Positions 33,471 through 42,472 of a DNA stretch of 64,000 nucleotides are shown one piece after another. How positions within the stretch are numbered: position 1 is the first letter of the stretch; the number at the start of each line of letters is the position of its first letter. Made by a program: the position numbers and the translations under genes. Source of the stretch: Sphaerotilus natans (GTDB taxonomy: Bacteria; Pseudomonadota; Gammaproteobacteria; Burkholderiales; Burkholderiaceae_C); NCBI RefSeq assembly GCF_900156335.1, contig NZ_FTMZ01000009.1, forward strand, positions 62,001 to 126,000, written 5' to 3'. Below the pieces are notes generated by a model. It made no database searches. It was not told the DNA's origin and saw only the letters and a program-made list of their open reading frames with translations.

Positions 33471-35468
33471 ATGCTCTACCCCCAGGAATTTGACGTCATC
33501 GTCGTCGGCGGCGGCCACGCCGGCACCGAGGCGGCACTGGCCGCAGCCCGCATGGGCTGCGCCACGCTGCTGCTGACCCACAACATCGAGACCCTCGGCC
33601 AGATGAGCTGCAACCCGTCGATCGGCGGGATCGGCAAGGGCCATCTGGTCAAGGAGGTCGACGCGCTCGGCGGCGCGATGGCGCTGGCCACCGACGAGGG
33701 CGGCATCCAGTTCCGCACCCTCAACTCGAGCAAGGGCCCGGCCGTGCGCGCCACCCGCGCGCAGGCCGACCGCATCCTCTACAAGGCCGCGATCCGCCAC
33801 CGCCTGGAGAACCAGCCCAATCTGTCCATCTTCCAGCAGGCGGTCGATGACCTGATGGTCGAGGGTGACGGCGAGGGCGCGCGCGTGGTCGGCGCGGTCA
33901 CGCAGATCGGCATCCGCTTCAAGGCGCGGGCGGTGGTGCTGACCGCCGGCACCTTCCTCGACGGCAAGGTCCATGTCGGCCTGCAGAACCATCCGGCCGG
34001 CCGCGCAGGCGACCCGCCGTCGGTGAGCCTCTCAAGCCGGCTGAAGGAGCTGAAGCTGCCGCAGGGGCGCCTGAAGACCGGCACGCCGCCGCGCATCGAC
34101 GGCCGCTCGATCGACTTCTCGAAGTGCGAGGAGCAGCCCGGCGACCTCGACCCGGTGCCGGTGTTCAGCTTCCTCGGCTCGGCCGACCAGCACCCGCGCC
34201 AGGTGCCGTGCTGGATCACGCACACCAATCTGCGCACGCACGAGATCCTGCGCAGCGGCTTCGACCGCAGCCCGATGTTCACCGGCGTGATCGAGGGCGT
34301 GGGCCCGCGCTACTGCCCGTCGATCGAGGACAAGATCAACCGCTTCGCCGACAAGGACTCGCACCAGATCTTCCTGGAGCCCGAGAGCCTGACGACGACC
34401 GAGTTCTACCCGAACGGCGTCTCGACCTCGCTGCCCTTCGACGTGCAGCTGGCGGCCATCCGCTCGATGCCGGGCCTGGAGAACGCCTACATCACCCGCC
34501 CCGGCTACGCGATCGAGTACGACTACTTCGACCCGCGCGAGCTGCAATCGACCTTCGAGACGCGGGCGATCCAAGGCCTGTTTTTCGCCGGCCAGATCAA
34601 CGGCACCACCGGCTACGAGGAAGCCGCCGCGCAGGGCCTGTTCGCCGGCATCAACGCCGCGCTCAAGGTACGCGAGCAAAGCCCCTTCACGCTGCGCCGC
34701 GACCAGGCCTATCTGGGCGTGATGGTCGACGATCTGATCACCAAAGGCGTGACCGAGCCCTACCGCATGTTCACCAGCCGCGCCGAGTTCCGTCTGCAGC
34801 TGCGCGAGGACAACGCCGATCTGCGCCTGACCGAGCTGGGCCGCGCCATCGGCCTGATCGACGACGCGCGCTGGGACGCCTTCAACCGCAAGCGCGACGC
34901 CATCGCCCGCGAGACCGAGCGGCTGAAGTCGACCTGGGTCTTCCCCACCATCCTGCCCGCCGAAGACGCCGAGCCGCTGCTGGGCAAGGCGATCGAGCGC
35001 GAGTACAGCCTGGCCGACCTGCTGCGCCGCCCCGGCATCACGCACGCCACGCTGACCCAGGTGATGCAGATCGCCGACCGGCACCGCGCGAATCCGGCAC
35101 CGGAACTGATCATTTCACGTGAAACGCTCCGGGCCCAGCTCGGCGCGACGCTGGCCGACGCGGTGATCGAGCAAGTCGAGATCGCCACCAAGTACGCCGG
35201 CTACATCGACAAGCAGAACGACGAGGTGCAGCGCGCCAGCCAGTACGAGCATCTGAAGCTGCCGCCGGAGCTGGACTACGCGCAGGTCACCGCGCTGTCC
35301 TTCGAGGTGCGGCAGAAGCTCGACCGCCACCGCCCGGAAACGCTGGGCCAGGCCTCGCGCATTTCGGGCGTCACGCCGGCGGCCATCTCGCTGCTGCTGG
35401 TCCATCTGAAGAAGAACCGCTTCCGCGGTTTCACCCCCCAAGGAGCCGGCGATGTCGATGCGGCCTGA
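33471..35468 (+). CDS. mnmG: tRNA uridine 5-carboxymethylaminomethyl modification enzyme MnmG (GidA)
   Basis: 665 aa. The FAD-binding motif [19 protein letters not shown] is at residues about 11-29; [22 protein letters not shown] and [16 protein letters not shown] are MnmG signatures. With MnmE it modifies uridine 34 of several tRNAs. The ATG (GGAG, 6 bp upstream) is preferred to an adjacent GTG. It overlaps rsmG by 17 bp. A parS-like palindrome lies in its coding sequence. mnmG is a common neighbour of bacterial replication origins. Confidence 0.96.
   Translation: MLYPQEFDVIVVGGGHAGTEAALAAARMGCATLLLTHNIETLGQMSCNPSIGGIGKGHLVKEVDALGGAMALATDEGGIQFRTLNSSKGPAVRATRAQADRILYKAAIRHRLENQPNLSIFQQAVDDLMVEGDGEGARVVGAVTQIGIRFKARAVVLTAGTFLDGKVHVGLQNHPAGRAGDPPSVSLSSRLKELKLPQGRLKTGTPPRIDGRSIDFSKCEEQPGDLDPVPVFSFLGSADQHPRQVPCWITHTNLRTHEILRSGFDRSPMFTGVIEGVGPRYCPSIEDKINRFADKDSHQIFLEPESLTTTEFYPNGVSTSLPFDVQLAAIRSMPGLENAYITRPGYAIEYDYFDPRELQSTFETRAIQGLFFAGQINGTTGYEEAAAQGLFAGINAALKVREQSPFTLRRDQAYLGVMVDDLITKGVTEPYRMFTSRAEFRLQLREDNADLRLTELGRAIGLIDDARWDAFNRKRDAIARETERLKSTWVFPTILPAEDAEPLLGKAIEREYSLADLLRRPGITHATLTQVMQIADRHRANPAPELIISRETLRAQLGATLADAVIEQVEIATKYAGYIDKQNDEVQRASQYEHLKLPPELDYAQVTALSFEVRQKLDRHRPETLGQASRISGVTPAAISLLLVHLKKNRFRGFTPQGAGDVDAA
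35111..35126 (+). other. parS: parS-like ParB-binding site within mnmG
   Basis: The sequence contains a perfect 12-bp palindrome TTTCACGTGAAA and matches the conserved 16-bp bacterial parS (TGTTTCACGTGAAACA) at 13 of 16 positions; the mismatches are at the outer ends. It lies in coding sequence, as many parS sites do, 1.7 kb from parA and 6 kb from the probable origin. Confidence 0.75.
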
Positions 35469-36096
35469 ACTTCTGCGCGGCGCCGAGGCGCTCGGCTGCA
35501 CGCTCGACGATGCCCAGGCCGATCGCCTGCTCGGCTACCTGGACCTGATGGCGCGCTGGAACAAGGTCTACAACCTGACCGCGCTGCGCGACCCGGCGCA
35601 GATGCTCACCCACCACCTGCTCGACAGCCTGGCAGTGGTGGCGCCGCTGCGCCGCCACCGCGCGCAGGCGGCGGGCGCCGACACGCTGCTCGATGTGGGC
35701 AGCGGCGGCGGCCTGCCCGGCGTGGTGCTGGCCGCCACCGACCCGGCGCTGCAGGTGACCTGCGTCGACGCGGTGCAGAAGAAGGCGACCTTCGTGCGCC
35801 AGGTCGCCGCCGAGCTGCGCCTGCCCAATCTGCAGGCGCTGCACGCGCGCGTCGAGACGATCACGACGCAGCGCTGGCCGGTGATCACCGCGCGCGCCTT
35901 CGCCTCGCTGCCCGACATCGTCGCGCTCACCCGGCCGCTGCTGGCCGAGGGCGGCGTCTGGATGGCGATGAAGGGCCAGCACCCGGCCGACGAGATCGCC
36001 GCGCTGCCGGCGGACATCGAGGTCTTCGCGATCGAGCCGCTGGCGGTGCCCGGCCTCGGCGCCGAGCGCTGCATCGTCTGGATGCGGCCGCGCTGA
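35452..36096 (+). CDS. rsmG: 16S rRNA (guanine-527-N7)-methyltransferase RsmG (GidB)
   Basis: 214 aa. The SAM-binding motif [16 protein letters not shown] (about residues 80-95), the N-terminal [15 protein letters not shown] and the HHLLDSLAV segment are characteristic. It methylates G527 of 16S rRNA; loss gives low-level streptomycin resistance in other bacteria. The start has an AAGGAG site 6 bp upstream, inside the end of mnmG, so translation is coupled. Confidence 0.95.
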   Translation: MSMRPELLRGAEALGCTLDDAQADRLLGYLDLMARWNKVYNLTALRDPAQMLTHHLLDSLAVVAPLRRHRAQAAGADTLLDVGSGGGLPGVVLAATDPALQVTCVDAVQKKATFVRQVAAELRLPNLQALHARVETITTQRWPVITARAFASLPDIVALTRPLLAEGGVWMAMKGQHPADEIAALPADIEVFAIEPLAVPGLGAERCIVWMRPR

Positions 36097-36126
36097 GCGC
36101 GCGTCCGCACCGATCGGAGCCACGCC

Positions 36127-36741
36127 ATGCACGGCATCGCCGACTTCTGGGCCTTCTGCGCCGCCATCGTCGTCTTCCTGGCGCTGCCGGGGCCGGGCAC
36201 CTTCGCGCTGCTGGGTGCGACCTCGAAAGGCGGCTTCAGGGCGGGCGCAGCGGCCACCTTCGGCCTGATCCTGGGCGACCAGATCCTGCTGTGGCTGGCG
36301 GTGGCCGGCGTGGCGGCGGTGCTGGCAGCGCATCCGGCCTGGTTCGAGGCGATCCGCTGGGCCGGCGCCAGCTACCTCGGCTGGATCGGCTGGAAGCTGC
36401 TGCGCGCCCGCGCTGGCGAAACCGCCAGCCCGGTCGAGATCACGCCCGGCCGCTACCTGCGCCAGGCGCTGCTGATCACCGTGCTGAACCCGAAGGCCAT
36501 CGTGTTCTACATGGCCTTCTTCCCGCTCTTCATCGATCCGGCCCGTCACCAGGGCCTGCCGACCTACGCGGCGATGGCGCTGACGATCGCGCTGATCACC
36601 GCCGTCTGGTGCCTGACGCTGTGCGCCTTCGCCGAGCGCATCGCCGCGCGGGTGCGTGCGCATGCGCGCGTCGGGCTGGCCTTGCAGCGCCTCGCCGGCC
36701 TGTGCATGATCGGCTTCGGCCTGCGCCTGCTGCGCAGCTGA
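36127..36741 (+). CDS. LysE-family exporter in the mnmG-parA block
   Basis: 204 aa, about six membrane helices. LysE/RhtB signatures: LPGPGTFALLGATSKGGFRAG near the first helix, WAGASYLGWIGWKLLRA, and LITVLNPKAIVFYMAFFPLF with the NPK motif. It would export an amino acid or derivative. It sits between rsmG and parA with short gaps on both sides, a location found in related Burkholderiales, and has no own regulator gene. Confidence 0.9.
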   Translation: MHGIADFWAFCAAIVVFLALPGPGTFALLGATSKGGFRAGAAATFGLILGDQILLWLAVAGVAAVLAAHPAWFEAIRWAGASYLGWIGWKLLRARAGETASPVEITPGRYLRQALLITVLNPKAIVFYMAFFPLFIDPARHQGLPTYAAMALTIALITAVWCLTLCAFAERIAARVRAHARVGLALQRLAGLCMIGFGLRLLRS

Positions 36742-36777
36742 GGCCACCACAAGAACTCCATTCCTCTCCCACGACCC

Positions 36778-37608
36778 ATGGCACGCATCTTCTGCATCGC
36801 GAACCAGAAAGGTGGCGTCGGCAAGACGACCACCACCGTCAATCTGGCCGCCGGCCTGGTGCGCATCGGCCAGCGCGTGCTGGTGGTCGACCTCGATCCG
36901 CAGGGCAACACCACGATGGGATCGGGCCTGGACAAGCGCGCGCTCGAGGCCACCGTCTACGACGTGCTGATCGGCGCCGCCCCGGCGGCCGACGCGATCC
37001 AGCATGTCGAGCGGGTCGGCTACGACGTGCTCGGCGCCAACCGCGAGCTGGCAGGCGCCGAGGTGGAGCTGGTCGAGATCGATCAGCGCGACCGGCGGCT
37101 CAAGCTCGCGCTGGCCGAGGTCCAGGACGACTACGACTTCATCCTGATCGACTGCCCGCCTTCGCTGAGCCTGCTGACCCTCAACGGCCTGACCTGCGCG
37201 CACGGCGTGATCGTGCCGATGCAGTGCGAGTACTTCGCGCTGGAGGGCCTGTCGGACCTGGTCAACTCGATCAAGCAGGTGCACGCCAACCTGAACCGCG
37301 AGCTGCACCTGATCGGCCTGCTGCGGGTGATGTTCGACCCGCGCATGACACTGCAGCAGCAGGTCAGCGACCAGCTGCAGGCGCATTTCGGCGACAAGGT
37401 CTTCAAGACCATCATCCCGCGCAATGTGCGCCTGGCCGAGGCGCCGAGCTACGGCCTGCCCGGCGTGATCTTCGATCCGACCGCCAAGGGCTCGATCGCC
37501 TTCATCGAGTTCGCGCGCGAGATGGTCGAGCGGGTCGGCGTGCGCAGTGGCCAAGCCCCCGCAGCCCCTGCGCCGACGCCGGCTGCCGCCCGGCGCAGCA
37601 AGGCCTGA
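36778..37608 (+). CDS. parA: ParA/Soj chromosome-partitioning ATPase
   Basis: 276 aa. The deviant Walker A KGGVGKTTT (residues 11-19), Walker A' VVDLDPQGNTT and Walker B FILIDCPPSLSLL mark a ParA of the chromosomal Soj type (no N-terminal helix-turn-helix). The C terminus ends in an Ala/Pro-rich tail. It should form a nucleoid gradient that moves ParB-parS complexes at the origin. parB would be expected next, but the next gene is a convergent MBL hydrolase; the two stop codons abut. Confidence 0.94.
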   Translation: MARIFCIANQKGGVGKTTTTVNLAAGLVRIGQRVLVVDLDPQGNTTMGSGLDKRALEATVYDVLIGAAPAADAIQHVERVGYDVLGANRELAGAEVELVEIDQRDRRLKLALAEVQDDYDFILIDCPPSLSLLTLNGLTCAHGVIVPMQCEYFALEGLSDLVNSIKQVHANLNRELHLIGLLRVMFDPRMTLQQQVSDQLQAHFGDKVFKTIIPRNVRLAEAPSYGLPGVIFDPTAKGSIAFIEFAREMVERVGVRSGQAPAAPAPTPAAARRSKA

Positions 37609-38691
37609 TCAGGCCGGCACGAAGCGCCAGACGCCATCGGCGCCGCGCAGCCGGCGCAGATCGCCCGCCAGCCACAGCGCATGCAGATGCGCGATCGCCT
37701 CGCCCATCGCGAAGGTGGTCTGGTGCAGGTCGAGCGCACGCCGGAACAGCACCGGCAGGATGTCCGAGGCCGAGCACGGCGCCTGCGCGCAAGCGCGCAG
37801 CACGTCGGCCAGCCGCTCCTCATGGTGCTGCTGCAGCTGCGCGATGCGCTCGTGCAGGCCGCGGAAAGGCTTGCCGTGCGAGGGCAGCACCAGCGTCATC
37901 GCCGGCAGCCGGCGCATGCGCTCGAGCGAGGCCAGGTAGAGCGGCAGCGGATCGGCCTCGGGCTCCAGGTCGATCACGCTGACATTGGTCGAGATGCGCG
38001 GCAGCACCATGTCGCCGGAGATCAGCAGGCCCAGCGCCTCGCAGTGCAGGCTGATGTGCTCGGGCGAGTGGCCGTGGCCGGCGTGACAGGTCCAGACATG
38101 CTCGCCGATGCGCAGCGCCTGGCCCTCCATCAGCCGGCGGAACTGGCCCGGCACCTCCGGCACCATGCTGCCGTAGTAGTTGCCGCGCTCGCGCACCTTC
38201 TGCTGCGCCACCGGATCGACCAGGCCGTGGCTGCCGAAGAAGGCCGCCGCCGCCTCGCCGCCAAAGCCGGTGGTCTGGCGCGAGGCGGTGCGCGCGGCGT
38301 TCCAGTCGGTGGCGCTGATCCACAGCCGGCAGGGCTGCTCGGGCGTGCTCCAGCGCGCGGTGATCCAGTGCGCCAGGCCGATGTGGTCCGGGTGCATGTG
38401 GGTGACGATGACGCGCAGCACCGGCAGGCCGTCGAGCCCCTCGGCGAAGATGCGCTCCCAGGCCTGGCGGGTCAGGTCGCTGGTGATGCCGCAGTCCACC
38501 ACCGCCCAGCCCTCGCGGCCGTCGGGGCCGGCTTCGCGGTCGCGCAGCAGCCACAGGTTGATGTGGTCGAGCGCAAAGGGCAGCCCCATGCGCACCCAGC
38601 ACACGCCCGGCGCGATCTCCAGCGTCGTGCCCGTGTCAGGCAGCTGGTCACCGAAGGGATAGGAGAGCTGATGTTCCAGCGGATTGGCCAT
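37609..38691 (-). CDS. MBL-fold metallo-hydrolase
   Basis: 360 aa. The MBL motif IVTHMHPDHIGLA provides HxHxDH ligands; further ligands are the His in CHAGHGHSPEHI and Asp in LLISGDMVLPRI. A winged-helix-like C terminal segment (residues about 285-360) is typical of the LACTB2-type MBL group. No signal peptide. It is divergent from a LiuR-like MerR gene and its operator, so it may belong to a branched-chain acyl-CoA or fatty-acid catabolic regulon; the reaction is unknown, thioester hydrolysis is possible. Confidence 0.87.
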   Translation of the reverse strand: MANPLEHQLSYPFGDQLPDTGTTLEIAPGVCWVRMGLPFALDHINLWLLRDREAGPDGREGWAVVDCGITSDLTRQAWERIFAEGLDGLPVLRVIVTHMHPDHIGLAHWITARWSTPEQPCRLWISATDWNAARTASRQTTGFGGEAAAAFFGSHGLVDPVAQQKVRERGNYYGSMVPEVPGQFRRLMEGQALRIGEHVWTCHAGHGHSPEHISLHCEALGLLISGDMVLPRISTNVSVIDLEPEADPLPLYLASLERMRRLPAMTLVLPSHGKPFRGLHERIAQLQQHHEERLADVLRACAQAPCSASDILPVLFRRALDLHQTTFAMGEAIAHLHALWLAGDLRRLRGADGVWRFVPA

Positions 38692-38716
38692 GGAGAACTC
38701 CGGGCTAGACTATGAC

Positions 38717-38731
38717 TTACGTTAACGTCAA
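38717..38731 (+). promoter_or_regulatory. LiuR/MerR-type operator
   Basis: TTACGTTAACGTCAA, built on the perfect palindrome ACGTTAACGT, lies in the 53-bp gap between the divergent MBL and MerR genes. It closely resembles the operator known for LiuR in proteobacteria (TTAC/TTGACGTnnACGTAA type). Its location implies control of both genes. Confidence 0.65.
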
Positions 38732-38744
38732 CGGCAGTGTATCC

Positions 38745-39170
38745 ATGACCTCCCCCGCCCGAGATGTCGCGCCGGCGACTTACACCATCAGCGAACTGGC
38801 CGCCGAATTCGACATCACCCCGCGCGCGATCCGCTTCTACGAGGACATGGGCCTGCTGAACCCCTCGCGCGACGGACGCAACCGCATCTACTCGGTGCGC
38901 GACCGCACCCGGCTGAAGCTGACGCTGCGCGGCAAGCGCCTGGGCCTGAGCCTGCAGGAGATCCGCCAGCTGGTGGACATGTACGAGTCGCCTTCGGACA
39001 CGGTGCAGCAGCTCACCGCCTTTCTCGCCATCCTGCAGACCCACCGCGACCAGCTCTCGCAGCAGCTCGAGGACATCCGGGTCACGCTCGAGGAGATCGA
39101 GCAGCACGAGGAACGCGCCCGCTCGCTGCTGGCCGAGGCCAGCCGCAGCGAGCCCGGCACGCCCGGATGA
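38745..39170 (+). CDS. liuR: MerR-family regulator, LiuR-like
   Basis: 141 aa. Begins with TYTISELAAEFDITPRAIRF, then YEDMGLLNPSRDGRNRIYS, the DNA-binding helix-turn-helix and wing of MerR proteins, and a C-terminal coiled coil (LSQQLEDIRVTLEEIEQHEE). The close match to LiuR, which controls leucine/isovalerate degradation, is strengthened by the LiuR-like operator upstream. The ATG at this point is preferred, because the in-frame ATG 33 bp earlier lies in the operator itself. The EamA permease gene follows in an ATGA overlap. Confidence 0.82.
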   Translation: MTSPARDVAPATYTISELAAEFDITPRAIRFYEDMGLLNPSRDGRNRIYSVRDRTRLKLTLRGKRLGLSLQEIRQLVDMYESPSDTVQQLTAFLAILQTHRDQLSQQLEDIRVTLEEIEQHEERARSLLAEASRSEPGTPG

Positions 39171-40036
39171 AGCCGCGCGACCTGCTCGACCTGACGCTGC
39201 TGGCCGCGCTCTGGGGCGGCTCCTTCCTGTTCATGCGCTATGCGGTGCCGGACTTCGGCGTGGTGCCGCTGATCTGGCTGCGGGTCGCAGTGGCCAGCGC
39301 CTGCCTGCTGCCGCTGCTGCTGATCAAGGGCCAGATGGGCGCCCTGCGCCAGCGGGCCGGCGCGGTGGCGGTCATGGGCCTGTTCAACTCCGGCCTGCCC
39401 TTCCTGCTGATCGCCTGGGCGACGCTGTCGATCACCGCCGGCCTGGCCTCGATCATGAACGCGATGACGCCGATCTGCACCGCGCTGATCGGTGCGCTCT
39501 GGCTCGGCGACCGGCTGGACGGGCGCCGCGGCCTGGGGCTGCTGATCGGTCTGGCAGGCGTCGCGCTGCTGGCCGCCGACAAGGCCGACTTCCGCCCCGG
39601 CGGCTCGGGCTGGGCGATCGTGGCGATGCTGCTGGCCACCCTCTGCTACGGCTTCGCGGCCAACCACACCCGCCGCTATCTGCAGGGCGTGCCGGCGCTG
39701 GTCAATGCCACCGGCACGCAGCTGGTGTCGGCGCTGGTGCTGCTGCCGCTGGCGCTATGGAGCTGGCCAGCTCGGTCGCCCGGCCTGGGCCCGTGGCTGG
39801 CCGCGCTGGTGCTGGGCGTGGCCTGTTCGGCGCTGGCCTATCTGCTGTTCTTCCGGCTGATCGCGCGGGTCGGCGCGAGCCGGGCGGTCACGGTCACCTT
39901 CCTGGTGCCGGTGTTCGGCACGCTGTGGGGGGCGCTGTTCCTGGGCGAGCCGGTCACCGCGTCGATGCTGGCCGGCGGCGCCGTGGTGCTGCTGGGCACC
40001 GGGCTGGCCACCGGCGTGATCGGCGGCCGGCGCTGA
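39167..40036 (+). CDS. EamA/DMT-superfamily permease
   Basis: 289 aa with ten predicted membrane helices in two EamA repeats (AALWGGSFLFMRYAVPDFG in the first; RVGASRAVTVTFLVPVFGTLWG in the second). DMT permeases export or import small metabolites such as amino acids or nucleotides. It is translationally coupled to the LiuR-like regulator gene, which makes an amino-acid or branched-chain-acid role plausible. The substrate is not deducible. Confidence 0.87.
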   Translation: MKPRDLLDLTLLAALWGGSFLFMRYAVPDFGVVPLIWLRVAVASACLLPLLLIKGQMGALRQRAGAVAVMGLFNSGLPFLLIAWATLSITAGLASIMNAMTPICTALIGALWLGDRLDGRRGLGLLIGLAGVALLAADKADFRPGGSGWAIVAMLLATLCYGFAANHTRRYLQGVPALVNATGTQLVSALVLLPLALWSWPARSPGLGPWLAALVLGVACSALAYLLFFRLIARVGASRAVTVTFLVPVFGTLWGALFLGEPVTASMLAGGAVVLLGTGLATGVIGGRR

Positions 40037-40063
40037 GGCTCGTCAGCGCCTCGGCACGTCAGA

Positions 40064-41083
40064 TCACTTCGCTGCGCGCAGCTTCGTCAGCGCCGCCTGC
40101 GTCTCGTTCCACAGGTCCATGCCGACATTGACGCCGATGCTGGCGTTGACCCGCGTCAGGCGGTCGCGCATGCGCGCGGCCTCGGCCGGCGAAAGCTCGT
40201 TGATCTGCATGCCCTTGGCCTTGAGCTCGGCCAGCGCGCGGCCCGCCTCCTCGCGGGTGTCCTTGCGCTCGAAGTCGCGGCTGGCGCGCGCGGCATCCAT
40301 CAGGATCTTCTGCTCTGCCGGACTCAGGCCGTCCCACCACTTCTTGCTGACGGTGATGATCCACGGGCTGTAGACGTGGTTGGTCACCGTCAGGTACTTC
40401 TGCACCTCGTGGAACTTGCTCGACAGGATGGTGTTGAACGGGTTCTCCTGGCCATCGACCGCCTTGGTCTCCAGCGCCGAGAACAGCTCCGAGAACGGCA
40501 TCGGCACCGCATTGGCGCCCAGGCTGCGGAAGCTGTCGAGGAAGACGTTGTTCTGCATCACGCGCAGCTTCACGCCGTCCAGGTCTTCCAGCTTCGTGAC
40601 CGGGCGCTTGCTGTTGGTCAGGTTGCGGAAGCCGTTCTCCCAGTAGACGAGGCCGACCAGGCCCTTGTCCTGCAGCCGGGCCTTGACCTTCTCGCCGATC
40701 GGGCCGTCAAGAATGACGTCGGCCTCCTTGGCGCTGTTGAACAGGAAGGGCGTGTCCCACAGCGCCATCTCCTTGGTGATGCCCACCAGCGTGGCGGTGG
40801 AGCCCACCATCATTTCCTGCGCGCCGCCGATCAGCGCCTGCTGCATCTGCGTGTCCGGGCCGAGCGCGGCGGCGCCGATGGCGCGCACCCGCATCTTGCC
40901 GCCCGAGGCCTTCTCGACCTGCTCGGCGAAGAACTTCACCGCGCGGCCCTGGTTGCTCTGCTCGTTCAGGCCGTAGCCGAAACGGATCAGGCGCGGCTTG
41001 ATGTCCTGCGCGCTGGCCAGCAGCGGCGCGGCAAGGGCAGCCACCGCAGCAGCGGCGACGACGGCACGACGGATCGGATTCAT
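40064..41083 (-). CDS. dctP: TRAP transporter substrate-binding protein DctP
   Basis: 339 aa. A signal peptide (AVVAAAAVAALAAPLLASAQ) precedes the DctP fold: IRFGYGLNEQSNQGRAVKFF, the LKVRVMQN-like segment LDGVKLRVMQNNVFLD containing the conserved carboxylate-binding Arg, and AVDGQENPFNTILSSKF. It is the periplasmic receptor of the TRAP system encoded upstream (dctQ, dctM). The upstream gluconokinase gene suggests the ligand is gluconate or a related sugar acid. Confidence 0.92.
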   Translation of the reverse strand: MNPIRRAVVAAAAVAALAAPLLASAQDIKPRLIRFGYGLNEQSNQGRAVKFFAEQVEKASGGKMRVRAIGAAALGPDTQMQQALIGGAQEMMVGSTATLVGITKEMALWDTPFLFNSAKEADVILDGPIGEKVKARLQDKGLVGLVYWENGFRNLTNSKRPVTKLEDLDGVKLRVMQNNVFLDSFRSLGANAVPMPFSELFSALETKAVDGQENPFNTILSSKFHEVQKYLTVTNHVYSPWIITVSKKWWDGLSPAEQKILMDAARASRDFERKDTREEAGRALAELKAKGMQINELSPAEAARMRDRLTRVNASIGVNVGMDLWNETQAALTKLRAAK

Positions 41084-41139
41084 CAGGTTCTCCTAGGGGG
41101 ACGGGACAGAAGACAGGGACAGAAGATGCCAGGACAGGC

Positions 41140-42447
41140 TCAGCGCAGCCACACCAGCGGCGCGGTGACGATCTGCGGGAAGACCACGAACAGGGCCAGG
41201 ATCAGCGCATAGGTGAGCAGGAAGGGATTGACGCCGCGCACCACCTGCGCCAGCGGCATGCGCCCCACCCCGGCCACGACATTGAGCACCGTGCCCACCG
41301 GCGGCGTGATCAGGCCGATGGCGCCGTTGAGCACGAACATCAGGCCGAAGTAGACCGGATCGATGCCGGCCTTGACCGCGATCGGCAGCATCACCGGCGC
41401 GAAGATCAGGATGGTCGGCGTCAGGTCCAGCGCGGTGCCGATCAGCACCAGGACGATCATCATCACCGCCATCAGCAGGCGCGGGCTCTCGACCAGGCCG
41501 CCCAGCCAGCCGGTCAGCACGCCGGGCAGATCGGCCAGCGTGATCATGTAGCTGGCGACCTGCGCGCCGGCGCACAGGAACATCACCACCGCGGTGGTGC
41601 GCCCGGCGTTGACCAGCACCGGCAGCAGCTCGGGCAGGCGCATCTCGCGGTGGATGAACAGCGCCACCACCAGCGCGTACATGGCCGCCACCACCGCCGC
41701 CTCGGTCGGGGTGAACACGCCGCTCTTCATGCCGCCGATGATGATCAGCGGCATCATGAGGGCCCAGAAGGCGCGGCCGGTGATCTTCAGGCGCTCGGCC
41801 AGCGGCACCTTGGGCTCGGCCGGCAGGTCGATGCCGCGCAGCACCCAGCGCCAGGCCAGGATCAGGCCTGCGCCCATGATCAGCCCCGGCACGATGCCCG
41901 ACAGGAACAGCGCCGAGATCGAGGTGTTGGTGGTCACGCCGTAGATCACGAAGGGCATCGACGGCGGGATGATCGGCGCGATGATGCCGCCCGAAGCCAG
42001 CAGGCCGCCCGAGGTGTGCATCGGATAGCCGCGGTCGCGCATCATCGGCAGCAGGATGGTGGCCAGCGCCGCGGTGTCGGCCAGCGCCGAGCCGCTCATC
42101 GAGGCCATCAGCACCGCCGCGCCGATGGCCACATAGCCCAGGCCGCCGCGCACATGCCCGACCCAGGCCTGCGCCATGTCGATGATGCGCCGGCTGATGC
42201 CACCGGCGTTCATCAGCTCGCCGGCCAGCACGAAGAAGGGCACCGCCAGCAGCGCGAAGCTGTCGACGCCGCCCACCAGGTTCTGCGCCAGCAGCTGCGC
42301 ATCCCAGAAGCCGAGCACCCAGGCCATGCCCGCGCCGGTCAGCACCAGCGCCAGGCCCATGTTCATGCCGATGCCCATCAGCACCAGCATGCCGACACAG
42401 AAGACGACGAAGGCCTGCGCCTCCGGCGTGAGTCCGAGGAATTCCAT
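41140..42447 (-). CDS. dctM: TRAP transporter large permease DctM
   Basis: 435 aa, about 12 membrane segments. Signatures include VPFFVLAGELMNAGGISRRI, GSALADTAALATILLPMM, and IIPPSMPFVIYGV, characteristic of DctM. The ATG before EFLGLTPEAQAF begins the first helix; the frame extends further but without support. It sits between dctQ and dctP on one strand with gaps of 25 and 56 bp. It moves the substrate with sodium ions. Confidence 0.93.
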   Translation of the reverse strand: MEFLGLTPEAQAFVVFCVGMLVLMGIGMNMGLALVLTGAGMAWVLGFWDAQLLAQNLVGGVDSFALLAVPFFVLAGELMNAGGISRRIIDMAQAWVGHVRGGLGYVAIGAAVLMASMSGSALADTAALATILLPMMRDRGYPMHTSGGLLASGGIIAPIIPPSMPFVIYGVTTNTSISALFLSGIVPGLIMGAGLILAWRWVLRGIDLPAEPKVPLAERLKITGRAFWALMMPLIIIGGMKSGVFTPTEAAVVAAMYALVVALFIHREMRLPELLPVLVNAGRTTAVVMFLCAGAQVASYMITLADLPGVLTGWLGGLVESPRLLMAVMMIVLVLIGTALDLTPTILIFAPVMLPIAVKAGIDPVYFGLMFVLNGAIGLITPPVGTVLNVVAGVGRMPLAQVVRGVNPFLLTYALILALFVVFPQIVTAPLVWLR

Positions 42448-42472
42448 CACGTGATCCTTGGCGCCTGCGCGC

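Noticed and set aside
37602-37615. GGCCTGATCAGGCC as an intrinsic terminator between parA and the MBL gene
   Set aside because: No loop and no following T-run, so a rho-independent terminator is not supported.
42446-42455. ATCACGTGAT palindrome at the dctM start, as a second parS
   Set aside because: Only the central CACGTG agrees with parS; the flanking GTTT/AAAC arms are missing.
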